Below are positions 20,006-32,235 of a DNA stretch of 64,000 nt, piece after piece. Made by a program: the position numbers and the translations under genes. This DNA comes from Coix lacryma-jobi var. lacryma-jobi. Taxonomy: Eukaryota > Streptophyta > Magnoliopsida > Poales > Poaceae. Below the pieces are notes generated by a model, which saw only the letters and a list, made by a program, of their open reading frames with translations, made no database searches and was not told where the DNA came from. Every line of letters begins with the position of its first letter. The first letter of the stretch is position 1. Where the stretch lies: positions 88,051,104 through 88,115,103 of the forward strand of contig CM019823.1 in the NCBI GenBank assembly GCA_009763385.1, read 5' to 3'.

Positions 20006-23000
20006 ATGGAGGCACTTCTGCGAGAGAATTTGACGCATGGCAACGAACGCCCTGAGCCGAATCAATACAGCTCGTTCAAGGATTTTTTGGATACCAAACC
20101 ACCGGTCTTCAAAGAAGCTACAGAACCTTTAGAAGCAGAAGAGTGGTTGCATACGATGGAGCAGAAGTTTCGGCTGCTTAGGCTTACAGAGGAATTAAAG
20201 GCAGAATATGCTACACATCAGCTACAAGGACCAGATGAAATTTGGTGGGGACATCATCATACCACTTATCCAGTCCGTACACTTGTTACCTGGAGGATGT
20301 TCACAGAGGCTGTTCGTGGGCATTACATTCCGCCAGGCTTGACTCAAATGAAGGTGGCTGAATTCATGAGCTTAACACAAGGAACTCGATCTGTGACCGA
20401 GTATCATCATTTGTTCAACTCCTTATCTCGTTATGCACCAGACTTTGTCGATACCGATGCTAAGAAGATAGCTAGCCTCAAGAGAGGGCTGAATAGCAAG
20501 ATGGGAAAATCAGTGGGTACTTCATCTCGCACCGTCTTCAATGACTTCATCAGTGACTGCTTGATTCAGGAGAATCACAACAACAAGCATACTGCAAGCA
20601 AGGCCAGAAAGAGGACCCTGGAATCTGGACCATCTCAGCCTAGAGGACCACTAGCCCAGCATTCTCAATACCTACCACCAGCACCTGGGGCTCGCTTCAG
20701 GCCGCCTCAGAAGAAGGGTCAGCAACAAGTTCAACGTGGTCAGCGACCGTACAAGGTAGCAGCCAGTCAAGCTCGAGCATGTCAAGGCAGCTCAACTGGA
20801 AGCAAACCTCTAGTTCGTGGGCCATGCTTCAATTGCAACCAAGAAGGGCACTTTGCAAGGTATTGCCCACATCCAGAGAAGCAGCAGGCTAATTACCCAG
20901 CGCGTCTGCATAACATGACTACTGAAGAAGCTCGTGCAGGAGAGCCCGTGACTGCCGGTATGTGTCTTGTGAACCATCATCCTGCAGTTGTTTTGTTTGA
21001 TACTGGGTCATCGCATTCTTTCATGAGCAAGGCATTTGCACAAAAGAATAATCAAGAAATGTCTGAAATGGATTATGGGTTTCGTGTGAGCTCCGTGGGG
21101 AGTAGCGTGTTATCTAGACAGATGGTGTGTAACGTAACCATCAATATTGGAGGGCATAAATTTGGAGCCAACTTAGTGGTTTTGCCTGGACTAAGTTTGG
21201 ATGTAGTCTTAGGTATGAGTTGGATGACTATGTGGAATGTGGTGTTAGACACTGCGAACCGAACTCTTACCTTATCTGATGGTCGGACAGGTAACAAACT
21301 TCTTGTATCTCTTCCTCTAGGTGCCGATTTTGTTGACCTATCTTGCACTCTTGCTATAGAAGACCTCTCCAAAATTCCAGTTGTCAGGGAGTTTCCGGAT
21401 GTTTTCCCAGATGAGTTACCAGGGTTACCACCCAAGAGAGCAGTGGAGTTTGCGATAGAGTTGTTACCAGGAACTGCACCAATCTCTAGGAGACCGTATC
21501 GAATGCCACCCAATGAATTGACAGAACTCAAGACCCAAATCAAGGAACTCTTAAGCAAGGGGTTCATTCAGCCTAGTGTGTCAGAATTGGGTTGCCCAGC
21601 TCTGTTTGTCAAGAAAAGGGACAAGTCCTTACGCATGTGTGTGGATTATCGTCCACTCAATGCTGTGACTATTAAGAATAAGTATCCGCTACCGAGGATA
21701 GATATCCTTTTTGATCAGTTATCAAGAGCAAAGGTGTTTTCTAAGATAGATTTGAGGTCAGGTTATCATCAGATTCGAATCCGACCGCAGGACATACCAA
21801 AGACTGCTTTTTCAACCAGATATGGGTTATATGAGTATCTTGTTATGTCCTTTGGATTAACAAATGCTCCAACATACTTCATGAGTTTGATGAACTCCGT
21901 GTTCATGCCAGAATTGGACAAGTTTGTGGTAGTGTTCATTGATGATATTCTGGTTTACTCTGAAAATGCAGAAGATCATGCAGAACATTTGAGGGTTGTC
22001 TTATCTAGACTCAGGGAACACAAGCTATATGCTACGTTCAGCAAGTGTGAGTTTTGGATGAAGAAGGTACATTTTCTTGGTCATATTCTGTCGGAAGAAG
22101 GAATCTCAGTGGATCCTAGTAAAGTACAAGAAGTCATGGACTGGAAAGCTCCTACTTCAGTTGGTGAGATTCAAAGCTTCTTGGGCTTAGCGGGGTATTA
22201 TCGTCGGTTCATTCCAAATTTCTCCAAGATTGCAAAGCCAATGACAAGTTTGTCGCAAAAGAATCAAGAGTGCGAAACTGCTTTCCGTGCCTTGCGGAAA
22301 CTGTTGACCACTGCTCCTGTTTTAGCTCAACCAAATATCGAGAAGCCCTTTGATGTCTTTTGTGATGCATCAAAGGTTCGCTTAGTTTGTGTTCGCATGC
22401 AAGAAGGCAGAGTGATCACTTATGCTTCTCGGCAATTAAGGAAGCACGAAGTGAACTACCCAACACATGAGTTGGAATTGGCTACTGTCGTACATGCTCT
22501 GAAAATTTGGAGGCACTATTTGCTTGGAAATGTTTGCAATATGTATACAGATCACAAGAGTCTCAAGTATATCTTCACTCAGGCAGAACTGAACATGAGG
22601 CAAAGAAGATGGCTTGAACTGATTAAAGATTACAATCTTCAGATTCACTATCATCCTGGCAAGGCAAATGTTGTGGCCGATGCACTGAGTCAGAAATCAC
22701 ATTGTAATGTTATGAAGCTACTACCAGAAGATGAGTTCAGTTTAACGCATCCTGCAGTGCTACATGATTTGGAGTTACGCAGTGTATTGATTGACCAAAT
22801 CATAGAAGGACAGAAAAGTGATAAGGGAATCTACCATATCAAGGAAAGGCTCAAGGTTGAAAAGGAAGCCGATAAGCATTTTCGGGTGGATGAAAATGGA
22901 GTTCTATGGTTTAACCAGCGACTAGTGGTGCCTAAGGACAGAGAACTCAGAAACCGGATCATGGATGAAGCACATTTGTCCAAGTTATCTATTCATCCTG

Positions 23001-24223
23001 GAAGTGTGAAGATGTATCAAGATTTGCGTCCCAGATTTTGGTGGACCAAAATGAAGAAAGAAATTGCTGCCTATGTAGCCAGATGCGACACCTGTTGTCG
23101 AGTAAAGTCTATTCACTTAAAACCAGCTGGAATGCTTCAGCCATTGGCTATACCTGAATGGAAGTGGGAAGAAGTGAGTATGGATTTCATTGTCGGTTTA
23201 CCCATGACTTAGAAGGGTAATGATTCGATTTTGGTAATCGTGGATCGTCTCAATAAAACTGCACATTTTATTCCGGTCAAGACCAGCTACAAGGCACCGG
23301 ATTATGCCGAGATCTACATGAGTCAGATCATTTGACTTCATGGTATACCAAAAGTTATAGTTTCTCATCGAGGATCGCAATTTACTGCACCGTTTTGGGA
23401 AAAGTTGCAGAAGGAGTTAGGCACGGATTTAGTCCGAAGCTCAGCCTATCATCCGCAAACATCAGGGCAAATAGAAAGAGTAAATCAAGTCTTAGAAGAT
23501 ATGTTAAGAGCCTGTGTTATATCAGCAAAAGGTTCTTGGGAGAAATGGCTACCATTAGCAGAATTTGCTTACAACAACAGTTATCAAGAAAGTATTCAGA
23601 TGGCGCCTTTTGAAGCTCTATATGGTAGAAGATGCGGAACACCGATAAACTGGGTAGAACTAGGAGAACGTCGATACTATGGAATTGACTTTGTCAAGGA
23701 AGCAGAAGAACAAGTTAGAATGATTCAGCAACATATCGCAGTCGCACAGTCCTGACAGAAAAGTTATGCCAATAAACGAAGGAAACCACTTGAGTTCAAT
23801 GAGGGTGACTATGTTTATCTGAAGGTTTCGCCGATGAAAGGTGTGAAATGCTTTGGGGTCAAAAGAAAGTTAGCACCAAGGTTTGTGGGACCTTACAGAA
23901 TTGTGCAAAAGAGGGGAGAAGTGGCTTATCAACTGCAATTGCTAGAGCATTTGAAGGCTATTTTCCCAGTGTTCCATGTCTCGCAGTTGAAGAAATGTCT
24001 TCGAGTGCCGGAAGAAGAGGTACAACCAGCTCGTATCAAGTTGCAATCCGATCTCACTTACTCAGTTAATCCATGTCGGGTGCTCAATGAAAAAGAAAGA
24101 GCCACTCGTGGAAGGATAGTAAAGCAATACAAAGTATCATGGAGTGAGCAAGATGATCGGGACACTACCTAGGAGATGGATGACTATCTAAGGGAGGTGT
24201 ATCCACAATTTTATAAGAAATGA
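20006..24223 (+). pseudogene. gag-pol: Gyp-1 gag-pol polyprotein (gypsy/chromovirus), four in-frame stops
   Basis: One frame of 1405 codons. It is open upstream to 19895 (a PPPPPP stretch typical of gag N-termini), so the true start may lie before the ATG at 20006. Domains: capsid (EAEEWLHTMEQKF); knuckle CFNCNQEGHFARYC near residue 273; protease DTGSSHSF near 332; RT with CVDYRPLN and FIDDILVYS near 644; RNase H (FCDAS near 784, TDHKSLKY); integrase zinc region; integrase core; and a C-terminal chromodomain-like segment (VSQLKKCL, then KVSW...EMDDYL). Stops: TAG 23210-23212, TGA 23333-23335, TGA 23753-23755 and TAG 24170-24172, all explicable as single C-to-T or G-to-A changes. The second integrase Asp is replaced by His (VSHRGSQF, 23366-23368). 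Non-autonomous now. Confidence 0.95.
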
Positions 24224-24257
24224 TTCATAATCCAAATCTCGGAATGAGATTTCTTTT

Positions 24258-24271
24258 AAGGAGGGGAGGGC
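24258..24271 (+). promoter_or_regulatory. Gyp-1 polypurine tract
   Basis: AAGGAGGGGAGGGC directly precedes the 3' LTR TGTAACACC. Confidence 0.9.
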
Positions 24272-26978
24272 TGTAACACCCTTGGTGTTAAGCAATCCCT
24301 AAACTGCATAATTTGTCATGGCATGAGCATAACATCTCATCATTTCATGTGCATATGTTTGAATGAGTGCTTAAGTCCTTGCATAGTCTCTAGTATAACC
24401 TTGCTTTGCTTTCTGTTTCTGGCATAGTGCTTTAAAACAAAGTTGTAGATCTTGATGAAAGAAACAACTTTGCTTAAAAGCACTTTCTCAGAAAAAGCTT
24501 TTAAAATATGATTTCTTGCATTAGAAAAATGAATTAGAAGTAAATTTCTTTTTCTAAGTAGAATTTGGACTTGAGCCTTAAAGATGATTTGTTCCTTACA
24601 AAATTCTAAGCAACTTTGCTTTTAGAACCTTTTCCTAATTCGGCTTAGTTTGGGAGTTACGGAGCATCAAAGAAATCAACCAAACTTCATTAGTTTAAAC
24701 CCTAGTGGGCCCTGCCTGTCAGCCTCTCCCTCTTCCTCCCGCGCGCGCGCCGCCCCCTCCGCCGACAGAAACCGCCTCGCCGCCGCGAGACCGCTTCTCC
24801 GGTCGCCCAAACCGCCGCTCGCCGTCGCCCGCGGTTTGCGCGATCAGCACCACGTCGCCCCGCTGCCCGGTGCCCGCTCGGCGCATGGCGTGCGATGCCT
24901 GCCGCCGCCGCGCCGGTCGGGCGCCTCCCTGATGGGAACTGGCCAGGTGCAACGCACCCAGCCCTCCGTCCCAATTGCCTCCTCTTTGTGTTGCGCACAC
25001 AAGCGAGAAGACCACTCCCGTGCTCACTCTCTCTCTCGCTCCACCTCTCTCCATCTTCACCAGAGCAAAGCGCCGCTGCCGCCCGCCGAACTCTGGCGAG
25101 CGATTACTCGCTCCTCAGTGCACCGCCGCCCGATTCCTCCTGCCAACATCTCCGCCCTAACCTCCTCTTCCACCAGCAAGGTTTGGTTTCCCTTCTCCTT
25201 CTCTCTAGTCGGCAGAACGTCGAGTGCCATCCTCGGGTTCTCGCCATGGCCGCCGCCATGACCAAAGCTTGGTCCGGCCGTCTCTGGCCAAACCATCTCA
25301 ATCCAAGCCCAGTTCTCACCTCCTCGACCTCCGTAGAAACTTAGGGTTAGATGGAGACCCTCCTCTTGCCTTGTTTCCACTGGAACAGAGCCATGTCACC
25401 GCCGTGACCGCCGTGGACCGCCGCCGTGCGTGGCGCCAGGCAATGCCGAGGCCGGCAGAGCCCGATAGAGGCCTTAGAAGGTAGCTTACGGAGTGCTTGA
25501 GCCGGTGCTTGCGTCGCCGAGCCTTGGAAAAGCTTGGTAGGGCCGTGCCATAGAGTTGCCGCGCCGCTGCTCCGCCATTGCCGCCGTCGAGCTTGCTCCG
25601 GTGATGCGCTGGCCGTGCGGCCTAGCCGGCCATGTCCGCCTCGCGATAGTGAGTCTAGTGGTAGAGTCGGTGTCGCCGGAGACCTCACCGCCGGTGAGCT
25701 AGGGCCGGTCAACGCCGGTGGGTATGCCCTGCCTCTGCTGCGTGGGTCCATTGACCACTGACGTGTGGGGTCGCCCTGACCAGTGGGCCCCGCCTGGCAG
25801 AGAAAGAGAGAGAGAAAAGGAAGAGTATGGGTGCAGTAGTGCTCGGGATAGCCGGGTACGCGTAGCGTTTTAGTCTGTGTCTGCGGGTGCCTTTTTTCGG
25901 GTGTCCATAGCGTTTTAGGATGAGTTTTCTTTTAAATATGTTTTGCAGAATTATGTAAAGGCTTCAAAAATTCATTCAAGGCTCATTTTAAGTCCAAATC
26001 CTGTGAAACAAATTTTGTTGTGTTAAGCATGTTTAGATCTATCTGTGAAAAATGTTGAATGCATTTTTGGTGATACTTTTATGTGCAGATTAATTTAAAT
26101 TGGGAAAATGCTGTTAACTTGGAAAATGCATAACTAATTATGTAAAAGTCATAAAAATGTGATTCCAATTTTGTTAGGTTTGTATGGATATGTAGTTTCA
26201 GAGAAAAATATAATATAAGTTTGTTCTGTGAATTGTTTTTGCAGTAGCTTTAAAAGTTGTTAAATGCTGTTTTCTTGTGAATTTTGTAGTAATTAAAATA
26301 TGAGAAATATGAACCTGATAATTTTTGTTGACTGCTCTTGTGCTAAGAAGTTCAGAAGAAAATTATGAAATTTGTTGTTTGACACTTTTTAATGGGATGT
26401 GTAGTTCAAAGCACCTTTTCATGGTAGAATTTGTCTTTTTCATAGGGATAGTGTTTAAGTCCAAATGGGTTGAAATTTGGACAGGGAGCTAGATTAAGTG
26501 TTGTTAACTTCCAGTAATTTCTGTAGATTTTTCTAAAGCTGTCTAGGATGGGTTGCTGTTTTAAGCATGTTTAAATAGATTTATTTCCGCTAGTAATTAG
26601 AGAATAATAAACTCATTCAGTAAACTTTGATGTGGTGACATCATAGCTTAACAAGTTGATTATGATAGGTTAAGTAGTTGGGTAGATGTTGAGGTCTTTT
26701 GTAAGCAGTAGGATGATGTTGACTACCTTGTTGAAGAGAATGCAGTAGATGACATGTGCTTATCTTCTGATTGCTGTTAATCATGTGCATTCTATGTGTA
26801 TTCATCATATTCATACACATTATGCATCATACAGGATCAGCGGAGGAGATCCAGACCTAGCCGACACCGGAAGAGCCCAGCCCGGAGGAAAACCTAACAG
26901 AGGAAGCCGGAGGGACAGACGCCGACGAGCTACCAGAGTGGCGTGACCACCGCCCGTCGGACTTTGAGAAAGGCAAGC
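24272..26978 (+). repeat. Gyp-1 3' LTR, first part
   Basis: Matches 1514 to about 4230 of the 5' LTR, then is cut by Sire-2. The last five bases CAAGC (26974-26978) are the Sire-2 target duplication. The acidic candidate exon here (about 26829-26978) has an in-frame TAG and a Cys-to-Trp change relative to the 5' LTR. Confidence 0.95.
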
Positions 26979-27381
26979 TGCAGATACATGGGTGTATGCC
27001 GGGTCTCGGTGTGATGAGTGACTGTCAACGGGTTTGATCGCAGGTTCTTTGGCTTGTGTTGTGCAGTTGTCGAGCACGGAGACAGTGATCGAGGGCAAGG
27101 TGAAGGTCAAGTTGAGACGTGCCGAGCTGACGGACCGGGTGCGGTGAAGGATGGGCGTGCCGTGCGGCGAACGTGCCATGCCGATGAACTGAGCGGTGAA
27201 GGACGGACGTGAGGCTTGGACTGAGGGACCGGAGTGCCTGAGGATCAGCTGTGGTGGCTGGCAGCCTGGGACAGCGATGAGCGAAGACTTGTGGGCATGG
27301 TGTTGCTCGGGTCGAGGACCTGGGGACACGTGTCGGTGGACGGGGTGCACGGGCGGTGCATGCCCTCTACAGCTCCAGTTT

Positions 27382-27650
27382 GGTGGTTGAGCCACAGAAA
27401 AACCACCGGTGGACGTTTTCCAGGTTTGGGCCTCAAAACCTGGGTGCTGAGGGTTTCCGAGTTTGGCCACAAAACTCGGGCTGAGGACGGTTTCCGAGTT
27501 TGGGCCTCAAAACTCGGGCACTGCGGGTTTCTGAGTTTGCGTCACAAAACTCAGGCGTTGGACTTGGAGGCTGGTTTCCCGGTTTGGGCCTCCAAACCGG
27601 GGGATGGCTGGAAAAGGCTGGTTTCCCAGTTTGGGCCACAAAAACGGGGG
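27382..27650 (+). repeat. Hairpin array in Sire-2 5' LTR
   Basis: Units in sense: GGTGGTT...AACCACC, CCAGGTTT...AAACCTGG, CCGAGTTT...AAACTCGG twice, TGAGTTT...AAACTCA, CCCGGTTT...AAACCGGG (here broken by a CTCCAAACC change), and CCCAGTTT...AAAACGGG (decayed). Confidence 0.8.
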
Positions 27651-28435
27651 TGCAGAGCGAGCGCGACACGTGGCGACAATCGGAAGGTTGCGTGGAGGCA
27701 ACTTGGATGAGTTGTGCGGGCATGGCCGTCGGATACACCTACCACTGAGTTGGTCCAGAATAACCCTAGGGTTTAGCTGGTTCGCTTTGTAATTAGATTA
27801 GAGAGGGGTAGAGTAGAAATTGTACTTAGGCTAGAATTAGGATAAGTAGTCGGGGAGACACCCTCCTCCCCTCATCTCAGTCATTTGCTCTCTTGCCTTA
27901 GGTTTTCCTGCTCTCCCATTCCCTACTGTAGCTAGCTGAGATCCACAGAGAGACTCACCTCTGTGTACTGTTGATTTTGAGGAAGGGAGGCTGTAACCTC
28001 TCTGTCGTAGCGTGTGTTTGCGCTTCGGCTGCAAGATCGATGTGTTGATTCGCGTTTTGCTCGTGTTCTTCGCGTTCTTCGTTTCTCCACGATTTTCCCG
28101 TCGATCGATCTCCCTCTCCGGTGCGTCTTTTCGAAATCCGTTTGAACCAACTTGTTCGTATCATTGAGGAGGTCATTTCGACCAAAGGAATTCATCTAAC
28201 TCCTCATGATCGAATAGATCGGGACGATTTCGTTTTCGTGGCGCTTTTTCTGTTCATCCACCTTCCCCTTTGATTTCCCGTTGATTTAGTTGATTTGAGC
28301 GGATGATTTCTTGGGGATAGTATCCTAACTACCCCGTGATCATCTTCTCCAAGTTTGGGAACTTGGGATTTTGAGTTGGATCGAATTTGGAAGGATTTAG
28401 GGAGGAGGCGATCAAAATAGCCCTCCCTGGGTACT

Positions 28436-28699
28436 CGCGGACAGTCCGCGGTTCTGACCGGCGGACAGTCCGCGGGTCTGGTTTTCGACCGAGCAGTGGT
28501 CGCTTGACTCGGCTATTTTTGACTCGGGTGACCGGCGGACAGTCCGCCGTTGTCAAGCGCGGACAGTCCGAGCCCGAGCAGGGACTTCTCAGCAGCAGTG
28601 CGTTTTTGCACATTTTGCCGGCGGACAGTCCACCACCAGAGCGCGGATAGTCCGGCCTTGGGCGGACTGTCCGGGACTCCAGGTCCGGACAGTCCGGGA
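28436..28699 (+). repeat. CG-rich palindromic array, GCGGACAGTCCGC type (Sire-2 5' LTR)
   Basis: At least eight copies of GGACAGTCC, usually embedded in the longer palindrome CGGACAGTCCG. Counterpart at 50117-50381. Confidence 0.9.
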
Positions 28700-29114
28700 T
28701 CCTGCTGAGTGACCTGGTTTAGTGCGTTTGCTCTCCCGGCTTGCTCACTTGGTTTTCGGACTTCTCGTTTCTTCCTAGAGTTAACCAAGAAACATTTCTA
28801 GGTATCTTTGCAACTTGTTTGCATTGGTATTTAGAGATTTCTCGACGTAGCCTCCGATCTACGTTCGGGAGTCAGTTTTCTCAAGGGAAACTTGAGCCGA
28901 AGCTTTTGGTCTTTGCTTCACTTGTGTTTGGTGGTGCTCCGCTGTGATCCTAGGGATCATCCACCCTCTTCCAAGGGTCGTGAGCATCACGTCTTGGGTC
29001 CGTGCTTTTCGGGGTTGAATTTGGGACACTTAGCCAAAGATTCGAAAGAATTTTGATTGGCTCCCCTTCACCCCCCCTCTGGTCGCCTTGCTAGTGCATT
29101 CTCGGTCCTTCAAT

Positions 29115-29126
29115 TGGTATCGGAGC
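29115..29126 (+). promoter_or_regulatory. Sire-2 primer-binding site
   Basis: TGGTATCGGAGC two bases after the 5' LTR end. Confidence 0.92.
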
Positions 29127-29175
29127 GGGTTAAGGATCTTCCACCTTAGCCGGTTCCAGATCCACCGAATGCGAC

Positions 29176-30872
29176 ATGGATCACGGCGTGGGCAAACCGC
29201 CGTTTTTCGATGGGACGAACTATGTGTATTGGAAGATACGCATGTCGGCCTATCTGCAGAGTATTGGTGCTTCCATTTGGGATATTTGCAACTCTGCTGA
29301 TTACGTGGTCTTGGCTGCTCGTGTCACTCAGCAACAGATCGATGAGCACGATGCCAATAGCCGAGCCCGTAATGCTGTTTTCTCATGTTTGAGCATGAGT
29401 GAGTTTGATCGCGTTTCTCACCTCGCTACGGCTCGGGAGATTTGGGCCACCCTCATGCGCTTCCATGAGGGAACCTCTCAAGTCAAAACCCGACTCTACG
29501 AGTCATTCAAGCGAGAGTATGAGAATTTTCGACATCAGCGTGGCGAGAGCATAGAAAGTTTATTCGCTCGCTTTCAGGTGATTGTCAACAGGATGAGGGC
29601 TAACAAGGAGCAGTTGCCTTTCGACGATCATGAGAGAGCTTTGAAGCTTTTACACACTCTCGATCGGTCGGTGTGGGATTCCAAGGTTCAGGCAATCATC
29701 GAATCGCCTAACTATGAGACCCTCACGTGCGATGAGCTCTTCAGTAAGCTCAAGTCCAGTGAGATTGACGCCATGGCGAGGGCTTCTTATGAGAATCCTT
29801 CTGGCCCGACTATGGCTTTGGTTTCTGTCTCTTCCACTAACCCCTCTGCTGGCTTTGCGCTTTCATCTCTCTTTTCTGTCATAGAGGATCAGCTGGAGTC
29901 TTTGGGAGACGAGGAGTTGGCTTTGCTTCCCAACCGGTTCACGCGGTTTCACAACAACCGCATGAACCGTCGCCACGGAGGAGGACGCTCAGGATGCTAT
30001 GAGTGCGGCGACCCCGACCACTTCATCGCCAACTGCCCCATGAAGAACAAGCATTCCGGGAAGGGCGATCATGGGCATAAGTACGACTCCAAGCGCAAGG
30101 AGAAGCACGTCCCCCCAAGGCGCAAGAAGAGGGGCGGCTTCGACAAGGAGTACATCCAGAAGAAGTACTTGGAGAAGGCCTATGATGAGCAGCGTGCATT
30201 CTTCGCCACGCTCAGCGATGTCGACGGCTCAGATGACGACTCCGCTTGCTCAAGAGATGACGAGTTTGAGAAGATGAAGAAGATTGAGGACAAGCTCAAT
30301 GGACTATGCTTCTTCGCCGACGACGGAGGCCTCTGCACCATGGCGCTTGGTGATGAGGTCAGAGGCAAGCTGGAGCACACCCCTCAGAACGACTACGACG
30401 ACGATGACTCCTCCCAGGTATCTCTTACACACGACGAGCTTTCCGCTGAGGTTGAGAAACTTACTGCTGCTCTCCTTAGCCAAGATACTCTGCTTAGACG
30501 TGCTGCTAGAGAGCGCAAGGAGTTTAGACAGAAGTGGGAGGACACGGTGAAGGAGCTTGAGTTCGCTCAGTCCACCGTGGTTGTGTCGGAGGAGAGTGAG
30601 TGCGAGTCGTGCACCAAGCACATGACCGATCTCCTCACCCTGAGGAGTAAGTATGCTGCTTTGATTGGAGAGGTGGATGAGCTCTGTGCTAGGCCGCAGC
30701 TGTTGGGTGCGTGCAAGACTTGTCCTGTCTTGCAATCCGAGATGGCAGAGAAGATTGCCAAGATTGAGTCTTTAGAAAAGGCCAACTCGGATAGCACTTG
30801 TGTCATGAGGTGTGCTTTGTGTGAGGGTTTGGAGATGGAGATTGCCAATGTGAAGCATGGCAAGATGCAAAC
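29176..30872 (+). pseudogene. gag: Sire-2 gag, 5' part (split by Sire-3)
   Basis: The ATG at 29176 follows the PBS by about 50 bases. It encodes the DUF4219-like start (MDHGVGKPPFFDG), the UBN2-type capsid region, a CCHC knuckle CYECGDPDHFIANC near residue 275, a Lys/Arg-rich stretch (HVPPRRKKRGG), an acidic DDDSACS segment and the coiled-coil region with CxxC pairs, up to KHGKMQT. Sire-3 insertion (TSD CAAAC at 30868-30872) then places foreign codons in frame. The frame rejoins at 42804 without loss (1697 plus 988 bases is 895 codons). It is open over this part. Confidence 0.93.
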
Positions 30873-31130
30873 TGAAGGACCGGATAAGCGACCAGAGGGG
30901 GGTGAATGGGAGCTTAAAATTTTCTTCATAGAAACTTTTAGCCACTGTCCCAAGAGTCACGCTAGTGGCAAGCCTAGAGCTCGAATAATGTCCATGACCC
31001 TAGATGTAGGGTGGATGCTTCCAAGAAGCACATCGAGACACTACACGACTCTAGAAACCCAACACAAAAGCCGGAAATCAAAACCGACAACGAACGAACG
31101 AACCACGGACGAAACAGCGCGAAACCAGTC

Positions 31131-31382
31131 GCATCGGACGCTGACCTGCGTCCGATGCCTGATCACCGGACGCGTCCGATGCAAATAGTGCGTCTCGGGA
31201 ACCTTACTGGTCGTACATCGGATGCTGTGAACAGTAATCACCCAGCGTCCGATGCTCGGGGTCCGGCGCGTCCGATGACCAACGGACGCGTCCGATGCCC
31301 AGCGTCCGATGCCAACTAAAAACCACTCTGACTGACACGTGTCACCGGAGCGTCCGATGCTCCGGTGTCGAGCGTCCGATGG
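31131..31382 (-). repeat. CG-rich array, GCGTCCGATGC type (Sire-3 3' LTR)
   Basis: About ten copies of GCGTCCGATGC or its complement GCATCGGACGC, not fully palindromic, unlike the CCGGAC and GGACAGTCC types in the other elements. Counterpart at 40985-41256. Confidence 0.88.
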
Positions 31383-31973
31383 TCCTGAAAATAGCCCTGT
31401 TCTTCGGTGATTCAACCCGATCTCCTCCGAATCAAATGCACTGGGGCTAGGATTCGATCTGAGAGGTCACAAGGATATTAGTGAGCTACTCCTAAGAGAT
31501 CATGGCTCGAACCTAACTCCAAATCGGTGAATCAAGGAATTTCGAGGCAAGAAAGCAAGAACGTGATCTGAAACAAAAATCGCCCGATCTCCTAAACCAT
31601 GAGGTTTGAGATGGATTCCTTCGGTGGAATGGATTGCCTCACGATCTAGAACAACTTGGTTCAAGTGGATTTGCAAAAGACGCACCAAGCAAAGAGATCA
31701 AGCGACGGGAAAAACGAGTCCAAAAGTAATCCGCGAAGAACACAACAAAATGCGAATCACAAGCACGAAATTGCAACCGTGTGGCGAACACACGCTACAA
31801 ACGTGAGATTACGGTCTCACTTCCTAAACTTCCCAAAACACAAAGACATGATTGAGTTCACTCTGCGGATCGCTAGCATTGAGGTATGATTAGAACCCTA
31901 AGCGGGGGCTAGAGAGAGAGTGCTCAGGAGCTAATGACTGCTAGGATAAGGAGAGAGGAGGGGTGCCTCTCTT

Positions 31974-31981
31974 CTTTATAA
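31974..31981 (-). promoter_or_regulatory. TATA box of Sire-3 3' LTR
   Basis: TTATAAAG in sense, followed by a GAGAGG.ACCCCTCCTC stretch. The homologous site in the 5' LTR is TTATAAAA (41849-41856). The other Sirevirus LTRs have GGATAAGTAG at the aligned position. Confidence 0.6.
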
Positions 31982-32235
31982 CCTAAACAATAATCCCCTT
32001 CTAACCCTAGGATAACTGAGCGAAACGGCCAACCCTAGGGGTATCCCGGTCCAACTCTGCTTGATGACGATCCGACGGCCACGCGCCTTCCTTATCCTTA
32101 GCTTCGCCTCGATGCAAGCATCAGGATGCCGCCACGTGCCGCCCTGTCGACCACCGCGCCTTCCTCGCGGATAGCTGCGCCGCCGCGCCAGCCTCTCCAT
32201 GCCGCCACGTGTCGACCGTCCTTTTTGCGGACCTC

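Larger units (their letters stand above)
26979..29112 (+). repeat. Sire-2 5' LTR
   Basis: Starts TGCAGATACATGGG and ends CGGTCCTTCA; near identical to 48661-50795. Hairpin array at 27382-27650 and palindrome array at 28436-28699. Between them, GGATAAGTAG near 27841 followed by CACCCTCCTCCCC aligns with the clear TATA box of Sire-3, so the promoter is probably here. Confidence 0.95.

Noticed and set aside
19617..20033. 138-codon ORF between Gyp-1 ORF1 and gag
   Set aside because: Different frame from gag, overlaps the gag start, no recognisable motif.
21073..21567. 164-codon minus-strand ORF opposite Gyp-1 pol
   Set aside because: Antisense to the protease-RT region with no features of its own.
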